Assembly: GCA_029560815.1 (NCBI GenBank)
Contig: JAKQKF010000536.1
Span: 1-47,326 of the forward strand
Direction: 5' to 3'
From: a bacterium
Lineage (GTDB): Bacteria > KSB1 > UBA2214
DNA: 47,326 bases
Part shown: positions 16,863-24,931 of the stretch, one piece after another
Position numbering within the stretch: the stretch's first letter is position 1
Layout: each line of letters begins with the position of its first letter
Made by a program: the position numbers and the translations under genes
The notes under the pieces: model-generated
Database searches by the model: none
The model's input: the letters and a program-made list of their open reading frames with translations, nothing else
What the model was told of the DNA's origin: nothing

Positions 16863-17627
16863 TCATACTGCGAATTCGCGGTGCAGCCGCTTTTTCAGAG
16901 CGCAGGCCTCGCGCACAAGGGCCAAAGGCATTCTCCGCAGCTGCAGACGGCTGTCGGGGTCTGCGCTCCAGCTCACCGGGAATTCGCAGATTCTCTCCTC
17001 TGCATGCATCGCCCGCAGGATGATCTCCGCATCGAATAAAAAACCGTCTGATGCACAGGCCCGGTAAAGCGTGCGGCCTCTCTCACCGTCATATATTTTC
17101 AAGCCGGCCTGGGTATCGGTCAGTTCCTTCGGCAGCCCGAGCATGCGGGTGAAGAGGCGGCGGAAGAGCCAGGCGGACAGGCGTCTGGGGAGGGATTGCG
17201 GACGAAGGATGCGGCTGGAGGGCAGGCGGCGGGATGCATGGGCGATGGTGCAGACGCCGTTTTCGATCAGTTCGATGCCGCGGGTGATTTCATCATAAGG
17301 GATACAGAGGCCGCTGTCGATGAAGAGGATGAGACGGCCGCGGGAGCGCGCCATGCCCGCGCGGACGGCTCGACCCTTGCCGCGATGGGGCGTCAGACGG
17401 AGAATGCACAGTCCGGCGTCTCCGGCGGCTGGCAGGGCTTTTTCGGCCTCTTCCGGGGTGCCATCGTCGCTGCCGTCATCGGCCACCAGAATTTCCCCCC
17501 TCAGACCATGGCGGGCGCAGAATTCAGCCGCCGCGCGGATGTCGCCTGCGATCTTCCGGCGCTCGTTGTAGACCGGAATGATGACGGAAAGATCGACGGC
17601 ATGGGCGTCATCCGCGGGGCCGGGCAT
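16863..17627 (-). CDS. GT2-family glycosyltransferase (polyprenyl-phosphate sugar type)
   Basis: A 254-aa GT-A fold enzyme that probably transfers a sugar from a nucleotide donor to polyprenyl phosphate, like Dpm1/ALG5-type synthases. Visible motifs are DLSVIIPVYNERRKI (12-26), VADDGSDDGT (about 48-57), RGKGRAVRAGM, and TDTQAGLKIYDGE. The metal-binding DxD-type site, usually DAD in this group, reads DSG in LILFIDSGLCIP, with the first Asp kept. It lacks the C-terminal membrane helices of some relatives. It begins 6 bp past the stop of the epimerase/DUF1080 gene, with a weak ribosome site, and is last in that minus-strand run. It is convergent with the FucP-like gene (14 bp gap). Function in the operon is unclear. 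Confidence 0.85.
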   Translation of the reverse strand: MPGPADDAHAVDLSVIIPVYNERRKIAGDIRAAAEFCARHGLRGEILVADDGSDDGTPEEAEKALPAAGDAGLCILRLTPHRGKGRAVRAGMARSRGRLILFIDSGLCIPYDEITRGIELIENGVCTIAHASRRLPSSRILRPQSLPRRLSAWLFRRLFTRMLGLPKELTDTQAGLKIYDGERGRTLYRACASDGFLFDAEIILRAMHAEERICEFPVSWSADPDSRLQLRRMPLALVREACALKKRLHREFAV

Positions 17628-17633
17628 GAATGC

Positions 17634-19067
17634 TCAGATTTCCTTGATGAAAATATTTTTAAAATGGATCGGGGCGCGGCTGTCGTGGTTCTGCAGGCCG
17701 ATATAGCCCTCGGCGGCGTAGGATCTGATCTTGCCGCGCGGCTCGGCCCGCCAGTTGACCACCTCGACTCCGTTCAGCTCGACGGTGATGGTGCCGCCGA
17801 TGAAAGAGATCTTGTAGTGGTTCCATTCGCCGGTCTCCCTGAAGGCGAGCGCTTTGGGCGCCTCGGCGTCGTAAACCGCGCCGGTCTGATGGATGCCGGT
17901 GCCGGCGTCATCGATCTGGATCTCGAAGGATCTGGAGATATAATCGTCGCTGGTCATCATTTCGGGCACGCGCAGAAAGATGCCTGAGTTAGTGAAGAGT
18001 TCATCGCATTTATAGTCCAGTTCAAGGACAAAGTCGCGGTATTTTTTGGCGCTGTACCAGAGCAGTCCCATGCCGCCCTGCCCGGTGAGCTCGCCGCTTT
18101 TCTCGTCGAGGAGGAAATGGCCGGGGCCGTAATGGTTCCAGCCGTGTTTGGAGTAGCGGCCGTTCCAGCGCGGCAGGAGCTGCTGGTAATCCTGGAAATG
18201 GGTGATGCTGCGGATGTACTCAAGCCCCCTGGCGATGTTGGGCGAGGGATTGGACGATTCGTCCTCACGCTCGTGCTCGATCGAGAGATAGCCGTCATAG
18301 TCCTGCAGGGTCAGTTCGGCGAGGATGTCATGAATATTGGCCTTGCCGCTGCCGAAAGGGACATCCTTGGCCTGATTGGGATCGTTGAAGAGATCGAGAT
18401 CCTTGAGATGGGCGTGGACGATGCGTCCGCGCAGCAGGGCCATCGCCTTGATGGGCTCCCAGCCGGAGCGCATCCAGTGGGCGGTGTCCATGCCGGAACC
18501 GATGCGCGGATCGAGCCCCTTGACGCGCGCGAGCACGGTCGTGGGCAGGGCGAAACGGCTGGGCAAAGGGTGGTTGTGGATTGCGACCTTGATGTCGTAC
18601 TCCTTGACCATGTTTTCGAGGGGGCGCCAATTGGCAAAGGCGGGCTCGGTGTTGATCACCTGGATGCCCATCTTGCGGGCGAAATCAAAAACCTCCCGCA
18701 TCGACTTTTCAGTGCTGTCAAAGCCAACCACACCGTAGGCCACCAGGGTCAGACTGTTCTTTTCCAGCTCCGATTTTGCCCAGGCGATTTGCTCGTCGGT
18801 CATGGTGTGCGAAAAAAGGGCGCTGGCGGGCATCTCCTTGCTCAGCCGCTGGCCCGGATAGGCCTCGATGTAGCGGATGCCCAGTTCGCGTGTCTTTTCG
18901 AGGGCTTCAGCGAAGGTGAACTTGCGAAAGGTGTAGGTCTGCATCGCTATTTTCATTTTTTTGATGCGGACCTCCTTGTAGACCCGTTCGGCCTCCTGAC
19001 TCAGGACCGGCATGACGGCCAGGCCGATGAACAGCACGATGAAGAATCCGATAAATTGCTTGACCAT
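17634..19067 (-). CDS. Secreted sugar epimerase/isomerase fused to DUF1080 domain
   Basis: A 477-aa exported two-domain protein. GGGAG lies nine bases upstream of the ATG at 19067, and residues 1-24 form a signal peptide. Residues 38-290 are a xylose-isomerase-like TIM barrel with the expected metal-site segments: YIEAYPG, VAIHNHP, GMDTAHW, HAHLKDLD and LSIEHERE. Residues 295-477 are a DUF1080 domain, a LamG-like fold now associated with 3-keto-glycoside hydrolysis; HYGPGHFLLDEKSGEL, NSGIFLRVPE and YIGLQNHDSRAPIHFKNI mark it. The Gfo/Idh gene just upstream on the same strand supports a role in oxidising and cleaving glycosides through 3-keto intermediates. Both activities in one exported chain suggest channelling. 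Confidence 0.9.
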   Translation of the reverse strand: MVKQFIGFFIVLFIGLAVMPVLSQEAERVYKEVRIKKMKIAMQTYTFRKFTFAEALEKTRELGIRYIEAYPGQRLSKEMPASALFSHTMTDEQIAWAKSELEKNSLTLVAYGVVGFDSTEKSMREVFDFARKMGIQVINTEPAFANWRPLENMVKEYDIKVAIHNHPLPSRFALPTTVLARVKGLDPRIGSGMDTAHWMRSGWEPIKAMALLRGRIVHAHLKDLDLFNDPNQAKDVPFGSGKANIHDILAELTLQDYDGYLSIEHEREDESSNPSPNIARGLEYIRSITHFQDYQQLLPRWNGRYSKHGWNHYGPGHFLLDEKSGELTGQGGMGLLWYSAKKYRDFVLELDYKCDELFTNSGIFLRVPEMMTSDDYISRSFEIQIDDAGTGIHQTGAVYDAEAPKALAFRETGEWNHYKISFIGGTITVELNGVEVVNWRAEPRGKIRSYAAEGYIGLQNHDSRAPIHFKNIFIKEI

Positions 19068-19112
19068 GAAATCATTCTCCCGAGGTTAGAGTTAGACCGA
19101 TGATTCGGCCGG

Positions 19113-20360
19113 TTATTTGCGGGGATTCCACACTCCACGAGCCACGGCCGGGACGAAATCCTCGATGCCCGGCGCTGGCAAAAGAATGGTCCGCTCCTGC
19201 TCGGCGCTCAGGTAGGCTGACATAAGCAGGGTGGTCACCTCGAGGCCGTCCTCGAAGGTCTCGCTGGGCCGGGTGCCGGCCAGGAAGCACTCGACCATGT
19301 GGCGGTCTTCGACGTCGTAGCCGTACTCATTGCCCTCATTAGCGACGACCGGCATCAGACCCATCTCCGCATTCTGCTTCTCGACCAGATCCTCGCCCGA
19401 CCTGCCCGCTACTTCGCGGCTGAAAAAGACCTTCAGGCCGGTATCGAGAGAGTTGATCTGCATCGAATATTCGGGGCCGAGGAGTTCCATCGAAAGGCGC
19501 AATCCGGCGCCGACATAACACCAGGAGGTGGTGGTCTCGACGACAACCTGGTTTCCCTCCCGGTCATGATACTCGATCAGGGAACGGGCGAAATCCTCTG
19601 AGGGCCGGCTGGCATAATCCAGCTTGCCCTTGCTGTACTCCGCCAGGTGATTGGCGTAGCGGGGGCGCTGCCATTTGAGGCAGTTGGTGTAGGCGGACAT
19701 CTTTACCGGGGTGAGAGTATGCCGCGGCGCCCCCGGAGGGGTCAGGAGATAACGGGCGGTCTCCACCGAATGACACATCATGTCGTTGAGCACGCCGCCG
19801 CCCTGCAGTTCGCCCTCCCAGAACCAGGGCATGTGCGGGCCGGCGTGTTCCTCCGATGCGCGCGCCAGGTAGGGACGGCCTGCCGCCGCGGCGCCGCGCA
19901 GCCAGACGATATCGCGGCCGCGGATGACGGTGGGGGAGAAGACCTGATTTTCGAGATAACCGTCCAGCAGCCCCGCCTTCTTCGCCAGCTCGACCATCTT
20001 CCGGGCTTCCCGCACATTGCGGCCCAGCGGTTTTTCGCAGGCGACACCGATCAGCTTGCCCTTGCCGCTGAGCACCGCCTCGGCGATCTCCTCCATGATC
20101 TCGACACGGGTGAAATTGGGGGCGCAGATCCAGATCGCGTCGATGGCGGGATCGGCCACCATTTCGGTGACGCTCCTGAAAATCCTGCCTTCGCCCAGAT
20201 TGAGCTGCTTCACCAGGGCGGCCGCCTGCTCAGCTTCAGCTGTGCTCTTGGCGACGATGCCGTTGATATCTGCGTTGCGGACGCTCACCCAGGCGCGGAT
20301 GTGAAACTGCGCCACGAATCCGCCCCCGACAAATCCAACGCCCAAAACTTTTTTTGCCAT
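19113..20360 (-). CDS. Gfo/Idh/MocA-family oxidoreductase, cytoplasmic
   Basis: A 415-aa NAD(P)-dependent oxidoreductase without signal peptide, so cytoplasmic, unlike the two Tat-exported relatives at 5264-8134. The dinucleotide motif is GFVGGGFVAQFH (8-19) and the catalytic motif is intact (ACEKPLGRNV). GGGVLNDMMCHSVETAR lies in the substrate domain. GGGAG precedes the ATG at 20360. The gene lies between an MFS transporter (114 bp upstream, with a strong hairpin in the gap) and the epimerase/DUF1080 gene (45 bp downstream). The likely role is oxidation or reduction of a sugar imported by the transporter. Substrate unknown. Confidence 0.93.
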   Translation of the reverse strand: MAKKVLGVGFVGGGFVAQFHIRAWVSVRNADINGIVAKSTAEAEQAAALVKQLNLGEGRIFRSVTEMVADPAIDAIWICAPNFTRVEIMEEIAEAVLSGKGKLIGVACEKPLGRNVREARKMVELAKKAGLLDGYLENQVFSPTVIRGRDIVWLRGAAAAGRPYLARASEEHAGPHMPWFWEGELQGGGVLNDMMCHSVETARYLLTPPGAPRHTLTPVKMSAYTNCLKWQRPRYANHLAEYSKGKLDYASRPSEDFARSLIEYHDREGNQVVVETTTSWCYVGAGLRLSMELLGPEYSMQINSLDTGLKVFFSREVAGRSGEDLVEKQNAEMGLMPVVANEGNEYGYDVEDRHMVECFLAGTRPSETFEDGLEVTTLLMSAYLSAEQERTILLPAPGIEDFVPAVARGVWNPRK

Positions 20361-20414
20361 GAGTTGCTCCCTCTATTTATCAGTTGAGGCCGGCATCACC
20401 GGCCGTGTGGTCGG

Positions 20415-20470
20415 ACGCTCGCTTGTGCAGTCCGGCCGCCGCTGGCGGGCCGGACTGCACAAGCGAGCGT
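20415..20470 (-). terminator. Perfect 23-bp-stem hairpin between MFS and Gfo/Idh genes
   Basis: Arms at 20415-20437 and 20448-20470 are perfect reverse complements over 23 bp around a 10-nt loop. It begins 3 bp past the stop of the MFS gene, read on the minus strand. No T run follows, so it may be an attenuator, an mRNA-stabilising 3' structure or a repeat-type element rather than a classical terminator. Confidence 0.6.
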
Positions 20471-20473
20471 GGA

Positions 20474-21685
20474 TCAGGCTTTGATCTCTTTTACTGCATG
20501 CCTGCGGCTGTCGACCTTGAAAAAAGCCATGAAGGCGATCGCGCAAAGGATCGTCAGGGCACATGGCACAAGGAAGACATTGGTCCAGTTGGTGAGGCCC
20601 TCCGGCGAAGTGAACATGGACTTGATCCAGCCGGCGAAGAGACTGCCGACATAATTGCCGAGGCCATAAGTCACCAGTGTGATGAAGCTCTGCGCGGAAT
20701 TGCGGATGTCGCTGGGGGCGATGGTGTCAAAATAGATAAAGGCCGCGGCGAAGAAAAAGACGAAACAAAAGCCATGCAGGGCGAGGGAGGCGATCACCAG
20801 CCAGGCGGGTGATCCGATCGCGAATATGATGTAGCGCAGCGGCCAGGCGAGGATGCCGACGGTCAGGACCGTGCGGATGCCATATTTGGGCAGCGCCCAC
20901 GGCAGCAGAAAGGCCAGGACCAGGATCTCGGCCGCCTGCGCGATGACCATCACCATCGGCGTATTTTCCTTGGCTACCCCGATGACAGACGATTCCAGAA
21001 ATGGAGCGGTCAAAACATAGTAAAACATCAGTTCGGTCGCCACCACAAAGGCGATGATGGTGAAGATGAGGACGTTGCGGTCCTTGAGCATCTTGAGGGC
21101 CTCGATGAAAGCCCAGGGCTTGGCAGCGTTTTTTTGCGGCGGAGTATGCGGCAGGGTGAAAGACTGCACACCCATGATGAGCGAAAAGATGCCGGCCAGC
21201 AGGAGGGTATCGGCCCCGGGAGCACTTCCCAGGTACCGCCAGCCGGTCAGAAGCAGACCCGCAACGATCCAGCCGATCGTACCCCAGACGCGGACCTGGC
21301 CGAACTCTTTCTCCGAGTCCTTCATGTTGATGAACGCGAGCGAATTGGTCAAGGCCATGGTCGGGGCGTAGAGCAGGGAGTAGAGGAAGAACAACCACAT
21401 CATCGCGGTGTAATCGGTAAGCCGCGAGATGTAGATGAGCAGGCCGCCGCCGATGAGCTGCAACACGGCGATCACCTTCTCACTCGAGAAGTAGCGGTCG
21501 GCGAACTGGCCGCCGATGAAGGGCGCGATGATCGTTGCCAGGGGCAGCAGACTGTAAATGACGCCGATCTGCATGCCGCTGAAATGCAGGGTGTTCTCAA
21601 GATAGGCTGAGAGCACCGGAGACCAGGCCCCCCAGATGGCATACTGCAGAAACATCATGATACCCAGACGCACCTTGACGCTCAT
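20474..21685 (-). CDS. MFS transporter, nucleoside:H+ symporter (NHS)-like
   Basis: A 403-aa inner-membrane protein with about 12 hydrophobic segments. I chose the ATG at 21685 because GGAGG lies five bases upstream; the in-frame ATG at 21697 overlaps that site. The N-terminus LGIMMFLQYAIWGAWSPVL and the FGQVRVWGTIGWIVAGLLL segment are characteristic of the NupG/XapB-type nucleoside symporter family and its relatives. Members carry nucleosides, and some FCB homologs are annotated as sugar transporters. It heads a minus-strand run with a Gfo/Idh oxidoreductase and an epimerase/DUF1080 protein. Upstream, a LacI-operator-like sequence (21766-21775) sits inside a hairpin, suggesting possible shared control with the locus starting at 24932. 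Confidence 0.85.
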   Translation of the reverse strand: MSVKVRLGIMMFLQYAIWGAWSPVLSAYLENTLHFSGMQIGVIYSLLPLATIIAPFIGGQFADRYFSSEKVIAVLQLIGGGLLIYISRLTDYTAMMWLFFLYSLLYAPTMALTNSLAFINMKDSEKEFGQVRVWGTIGWIVAGLLLTGWRYLGSAPGADTLLLAGIFSLIMGVQSFTLPHTPPQKNAAKPWAFIEALKMLKDRNVLIFTIIAFVVATELMFYYVLTAPFLESSVIGVAKENTPMVMVIAQAAEILVLAFLLPWALPKYGIRTVLTVGILAWPLRYIIFAIGSPAWLVIASLALHGFCFVFFFAAAFIYFDTIAPSDIRNSAQSFITLVTYGLGNYVGSLFAGWIKSMFTSPEGLTNWTNVFLVPCALTILCAIAFMAFFKVDSRRHAVKEIKA

Positions 21686-21744
21686 GTGAACCTCCATCGG
21701 TTGATCAGATGCTTGATGTTTACTGGTTGAAATCCTGACATCTG

Positions 21745-21784
21745 CCGGCCGCGGAAGCGGCTTTTAAACGATTGCCGCGGCCGG
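21745..21784 (-). terminator. Hairpin after the P-type ATPase gene, with operator-like loop
   Basis: A 10-bp perfect stem (CCGGCCGCGG / CCGCGGCCGG) encloses a 20-nt AT-richer loop. It lies 14 bp beyond the ATPase stop on the minus strand and 59 bp upstream of the MFS start. It has no T run. The loop contains most of AAACGATTGC, the core also found twice before the lacI-type gene. Confidence 0.5.
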
Positions 21785-21798
21785 TGTTGCTCTCCAGA

Positions 21799-24630
21799 TC
21801 AGGCGCTCTGCACCCTGAATTTCTGCTTCGGCCTGGGCCAGACGAGCTTGGCAAGTTCCCGCACCACCACCACGCTGCTGGCGGTCAAAATACAGACCAC
21901 CCAGTCCTTGATGGTCAGCGGCACTGTGCCGAAGGCCTTCTGCAGGAAGGGAATATAGATGACCATCACCTGCAGCAGCACCGAAAGCAGGAGCGCGCGC
22001 CAGATCCAGTTGTTGGTGAAAAGATTCTTCAAGGCGCTCTCATGACCCGAACGCGAGTTGAATACGTTGAAGAGCTGGAAAAAGACCAGCACAGTGAAAG
22101 CCATAGTCTGGGCGTAGGGCACCTCGCCGGTGCCGGCCAGGAGGCCGCCCGGCAGGGCATAGTCAACGACCAGCAGGGTGCCGATGCCCATCACCGCGCC
22201 GACGAGCAGGATGCCGAGCCACATATCGCGGGTGATAACACGGGTGCGGGGATCGCGCGGCGGCCGGTTCATCAGCCGGCGGTCGGCCGGATCGACGCCC
22301 AGCGCGAGGGCGGGCGCGGCATCGGTGAGCAGGTTGATCCACAGGATCTGCACCGCCAGCAGCGGCGCGACGACCGCGGAGCCGGCCTCGGGGTGCAAAC
22401 CGATCAGGCCGGCCAGGATCACCCCGAAGAACATCACAAAGACCTCGCCGATGTTGGAGGAGAGCAGATAGCGGAGAAACTTCTGGATATTGGCGAAGAT
22501 TGCGCGCCCTTCCTCCACTGCGGCGACGATGCTGGCGAAATTGTCGTCGGTCAGGATCATATCGGCCGCCCCCTTGGAGACATCCGTGCCGGTGATGCCC
22601 ATGGCCAGACCGATGTCGGCGCTCTTGAGGGCCGGGGCGTCATTGACTCCGTCGCCGGTCATGGCAACGACCTCGCCATGCGACTTGAGGGCGCGCACGA
22701 TGCGCAGCTTGTGCTCCGGTGCCACGCGCGCGTAGACCGAAACCTCCTCCACTACCTTCTCCAGCTCTTCATCCCCCATCTTTTGCAGCTCGGTGCCGGA
22801 GACGACGCGGCCGCCTTCGCCGATGATGCCCAACTCCCGGGCGATCGCCTCGGCGGTGGCTGGATGGTCGCCGGTGATCATCACCGAGCGCACCCCGGCC
22901 TTGCGTGCCACACTCACGGCCTCCGCCGCCTCCATCCGGGGCGGATCGATCATGCCGATCACCCCGAGGAAGACGAACTGGTTCTCATACTCGTCGTCCG
23001 TCATCTCGCCGGTCAGCTTGTCCATGTGCAGGGTGCGGAAGGCGACGCCGAGAGTGCGCAGGGCTTCGTGGGCCAGCTTGTCGACGGCGGCAAGGATTTC
23101 ACTCCGCCGCCCGGGGGTCAGCTCCCTGGCCTCCCCGCCTACGCGCTCGTGCGAGCAGCGGGAGAGCAGCACATCGGGCGCCCCCTTGCTCACCACCATA
23201 TAGCGTTCTTCTTTCTCTGTGTCCTTGTGAGCCGTGCTCATCAGCTTGCGCTCGCTGCTGAAAGGGACCTCGTGCACGCGGGGGAAGCGCTCGGAGAGTT
23301 CGAGTTCGTTCCAGCCCGCCTTGCGGGCCGCCACCAGCAGCGCCCCCTCGGTAGGATCGCCCTGTATGGTCCACTGCTCCTGGCTGTCGTGAATCAGGCG
23401 GGCGTTATTGGCCAGATGGGCGGCGCGGAGGGCGTAGCGCACCTCCTCCCGGAGGGGACCCTTATCGAGGGGCTCGCCCGCCATTTCCAAACGGCCGGCC
23501 GGCTCATATCCGGCGCCGGTGAGGGTGACCTCGCCGCTGGAGGTGACGACCTTGCGCACGGTCATCTCGTTGCGGGTCAGGGTGCCGGTTTTGTCCGAGC
23601 AGATCACGGTGGTCGAGCCCAGGGTTTCGACCGCGTTGAGCTTGCGCACGATGACGTTGCGTTTGGCCATGCGCTCCATGCCGAGGGAGAGGACGATAGT
23701 GGTGATGGCGGTCAGCCCCTCCGGAACGGCGGCGACAGCCAGTGAAACCGCCAGCAGCAGGACGTCCACCAGATCGGCCCAGGTGCGCAGATTCTCGACG
23801 ATGAGGATGGTGGCGCTGATGAGGATGGCGATGGCGATGACGGCGATGCCGAGCATGCGCCCCACGCCGGCCAGCTCGCGCTGCAGGGGGGTGCTCACCT
23901 CCGCCGTCTCCTGGAGGGTGCCGGCGATCTTGCCGATCTCGGTATGGCTGCCGGTGCCGACGACCACGGCGCGGCCGCGTCCGCTGGTGACGGCGGTGCC
24001 GCTGAAGAGCATGTTGAGCTGGTCGCCGATGGCGGCTTCATCCTCGATGTAGGCGCTGTCCTTGCTGACCGGGGCGCTTTCACCGGTCAGCGTCGCTTCG
24101 GCGACGCGCAGGGCCACCGATTCGAGGACGCGGGCGTCGGCGGGGATGGTGTCTCCCTCCTCGATGAGGAGGATGTCGCCGGGGACCAGCTCGCGGGCGG
24201 CGATGGTCTGCTGCGAGCCGTCGCGCAGCACCCGAGCCGTCGCGGCCGACATCGCCGCCAGAGCGGCGACGGCCAGTTCAGCGCGCTCCTCCTGTAGGTA
24301 GCCGAGCACGCCGTTGAGGATGACGACAATGAGGATGGTGATCGCCTCGAAGGGGATGATCGAATCGCGTTCGATCATCCAGGCGATGAAAGAGATCACG
24401 GTGGCGACGAGCAGCAGGATGGTGAGGGGGTCGGTGAACTGGGCGAAGAACTTTTTCCATTTGGGTACGGGCGGTTCCTGGGGGAGTTCGTTGGGGCCGT
24501 ACTTTTCGCTGCGCTGTTGCGCCTCTGCAGCGCCGAGACCGCTTTTAGGTTCAACGTTGAGCAGCTCGAGGATTCGGGTGCAGCGCTGCCGGTAGGGCAG
24601 TTCTGCAGAAAAAAGGCGAGGGTCAGCCAT
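21799..24630 (-). CDS. P-type Ca2+-transporting ATPase (type IIA-like)
   Basis: A 943-aa inner-membrane ion pump. I chose the ATG at 24630 because the N-terminal cation-ATPase domain starts there; an in-frame GTG at 24678 gives 16 more residues with no conservation I recognise. Domains in order are the N-terminal cation-ATPase domain, actuator with LTGES (181-185), helix M4 with VPEGL (302-306), and the phosphorylation site DKTGTLT with D346. The hinge motif TGDGVNDAPALK follows further on. Calcium-site residues of SERCA-type pumps are recognisable: the M4 Glu in PEGL, Asn and Glu in SSNIGEV (M5), and Asn, Thr and Asp in NLLTDAAPALALG (M6). Ca2+ export is therefore more likely than Na+/K+ or Mg2+ transport. 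It is a single gene with its own promoter, divergent from the lacI-type gene. Confidence 0.94.
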   Translation of the reverse strand: MADPRLFSAELPYRQRCTRILELLNVEPKSGLGAAEAQQRSEKYGPNELPQEPPVPKWKKFFAQFTDPLTILLLVATVISFIAWMIERDSIIPFEAITILIVVILNGVLGYLQEERAELAVAALAAMSAATARVLRDGSQQTIAARELVPGDILLIEEGDTIPADARVLESVALRVAEATLTGESAPVSKDSAYIEDEAAIGDQLNMLFSGTAVTSGRGRAVVVGTGSHTEIGKIAGTLQETAEVSTPLQRELAGVGRMLGIAVIAIAILISATILIVENLRTWADLVDVLLLAVSLAVAAVPEGLTAITTIVLSLGMERMAKRNVIVRKLNAVETLGSTTVICSDKTGTLTRNEMTVRKVVTSSGEVTLTGAGYEPAGRLEMAGEPLDKGPLREEVRYALRAAHLANNARLIHDSQEQWTIQGDPTEGALLVAARKAGWNELELSERFPRVHEVPFSSERKLMSTAHKDTEKEERYMVVSKGAPDVLLSRCSHERVGGEARELTPGRRSEILAAVDKLAHEALRTLGVAFRTLHMDKLTGEMTDDEYENQFVFLGVIGMIDPPRMEAAEAVSVARKAGVRSVMITGDHPATAEAIARELGIIGEGGRVVSGTELQKMGDEELEKVVEEVSVYARVAPEHKLRIVRALKSHGEVVAMTGDGVNDAPALKSADIGLAMGITGTDVSKGAADMILTDDNFASIVAAVEEGRAIFANIQKFLRYLLSSNIGEVFVMFFGVILAGLIGLHPEAGSAVVAPLLAVQILWINLLTDAAPALALGVDPADRRLMNRPPRDPRTRVITRDMWLGILLVGAVMGIGTLLVVDYALPGGLLAGTGEVPYAQTMAFTVLVFFQLFNVFNSRSGHESALKNLFTNNWIWRALLLSVLLQVMVIYIPFLQKAFGTVPLTIKDWVVCILTASSVVVVRELAKLVWPRPKQKFRVQSA

Positions 24631-24695
24631 GAAATTTTCCGTCAATGTTAGGGGAGTGATCGCCGGGTGAACAGCCACTGTGTGCCAAGCTGTTA

Positions 24696-24725
24696 AATAT
24701 AGTTTTCTTTACGTTAAAAGTCCAA
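24696..24725 (-). promoter_or_regulatory. Candidate promoter of the P-type ATPase gene
   Basis: Read on the minus strand: -35 TTGGAC, 18-bp spacer, -10 TATATT, about 65 bp upstream of the chosen ATG at 24630. The spacer holds the short inverted repeat CTTTA-CGT-TAAAG, which might bind a regulator. Confidence 0.5.
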
Positions 24726-24768
24726 GGAATATTTTATACCTAAAAAAGATGCACGATAAAAAAAGAGC

Positions 24769-24797
24769 TTGACAAAGAGCAGGGAAAGAAATATATT
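24769..24797 (+). promoter_or_regulatory. Near-consensus promoter of the lacI-type gene and locus
   Basis: TTGACA at 24769-24774, a 17-bp spacer, and TATATT at 24792-24797. The first operator begins 5 bp past the -10 element, covering the expected transcription start. The leader to the ATG at 24932 would be about 125 nt. This is the best promoter match I found in the window. Confidence 0.75.
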
Positions 24798-24801
24798 AAA
24801 A

Positions 24802-24814
24802 CAAACGATTGCAT
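24802..24814 (+). promoter_or_regulatory. LacI-type operator O1 (CAAACGATTGCAT)
   Basis: Contains the CAAACGATTGCAT core repeated at 24898-24910. It overlaps the predicted transcription start, so repressor binding would block initiation. The central CG with flanking A/T-symmetric bases is the hallmark of LacI-family sites. The left half-site is weaker than in O2. Confidence 0.7.
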
Positions 24815-24895
24815 AATATGGCCTGGGAAGAAGTTTTTTCCGCCGACAAAGGTTAACTGCAAACAGGGCACAGGCCTCTTTTTTTTACAATACAT

Positions 24896-24910
24896 TGCAA
24901 ACGATTGCAT
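24896..24910 (+). promoter_or_regulatory. LacI-type operator O2 (TGCAAACGATTGCAT)
   Basis: Imperfect palindrome matching TGnAAnCGnTTnCA at every fixed position. It lies 94 bp from O1 and 21 bp before the repressor start. Two copies at this spacing suit cooperative binding or looping and autoregulation by the adjacent repressor. Confidence 0.72.
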
Positions 24911-24931
24911 TGACTGGACGGATCCCAAATC

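Noticed and set aside
21772..23745. 657-residue open frame on the plus strand
   Set aside because: It lies opposite the P-type ATPase gene, whose motifs are complete. Its His/Gly/Asp-rich, low-hydrophobicity sequence has no recognisable domain and arises from strong codon bias.
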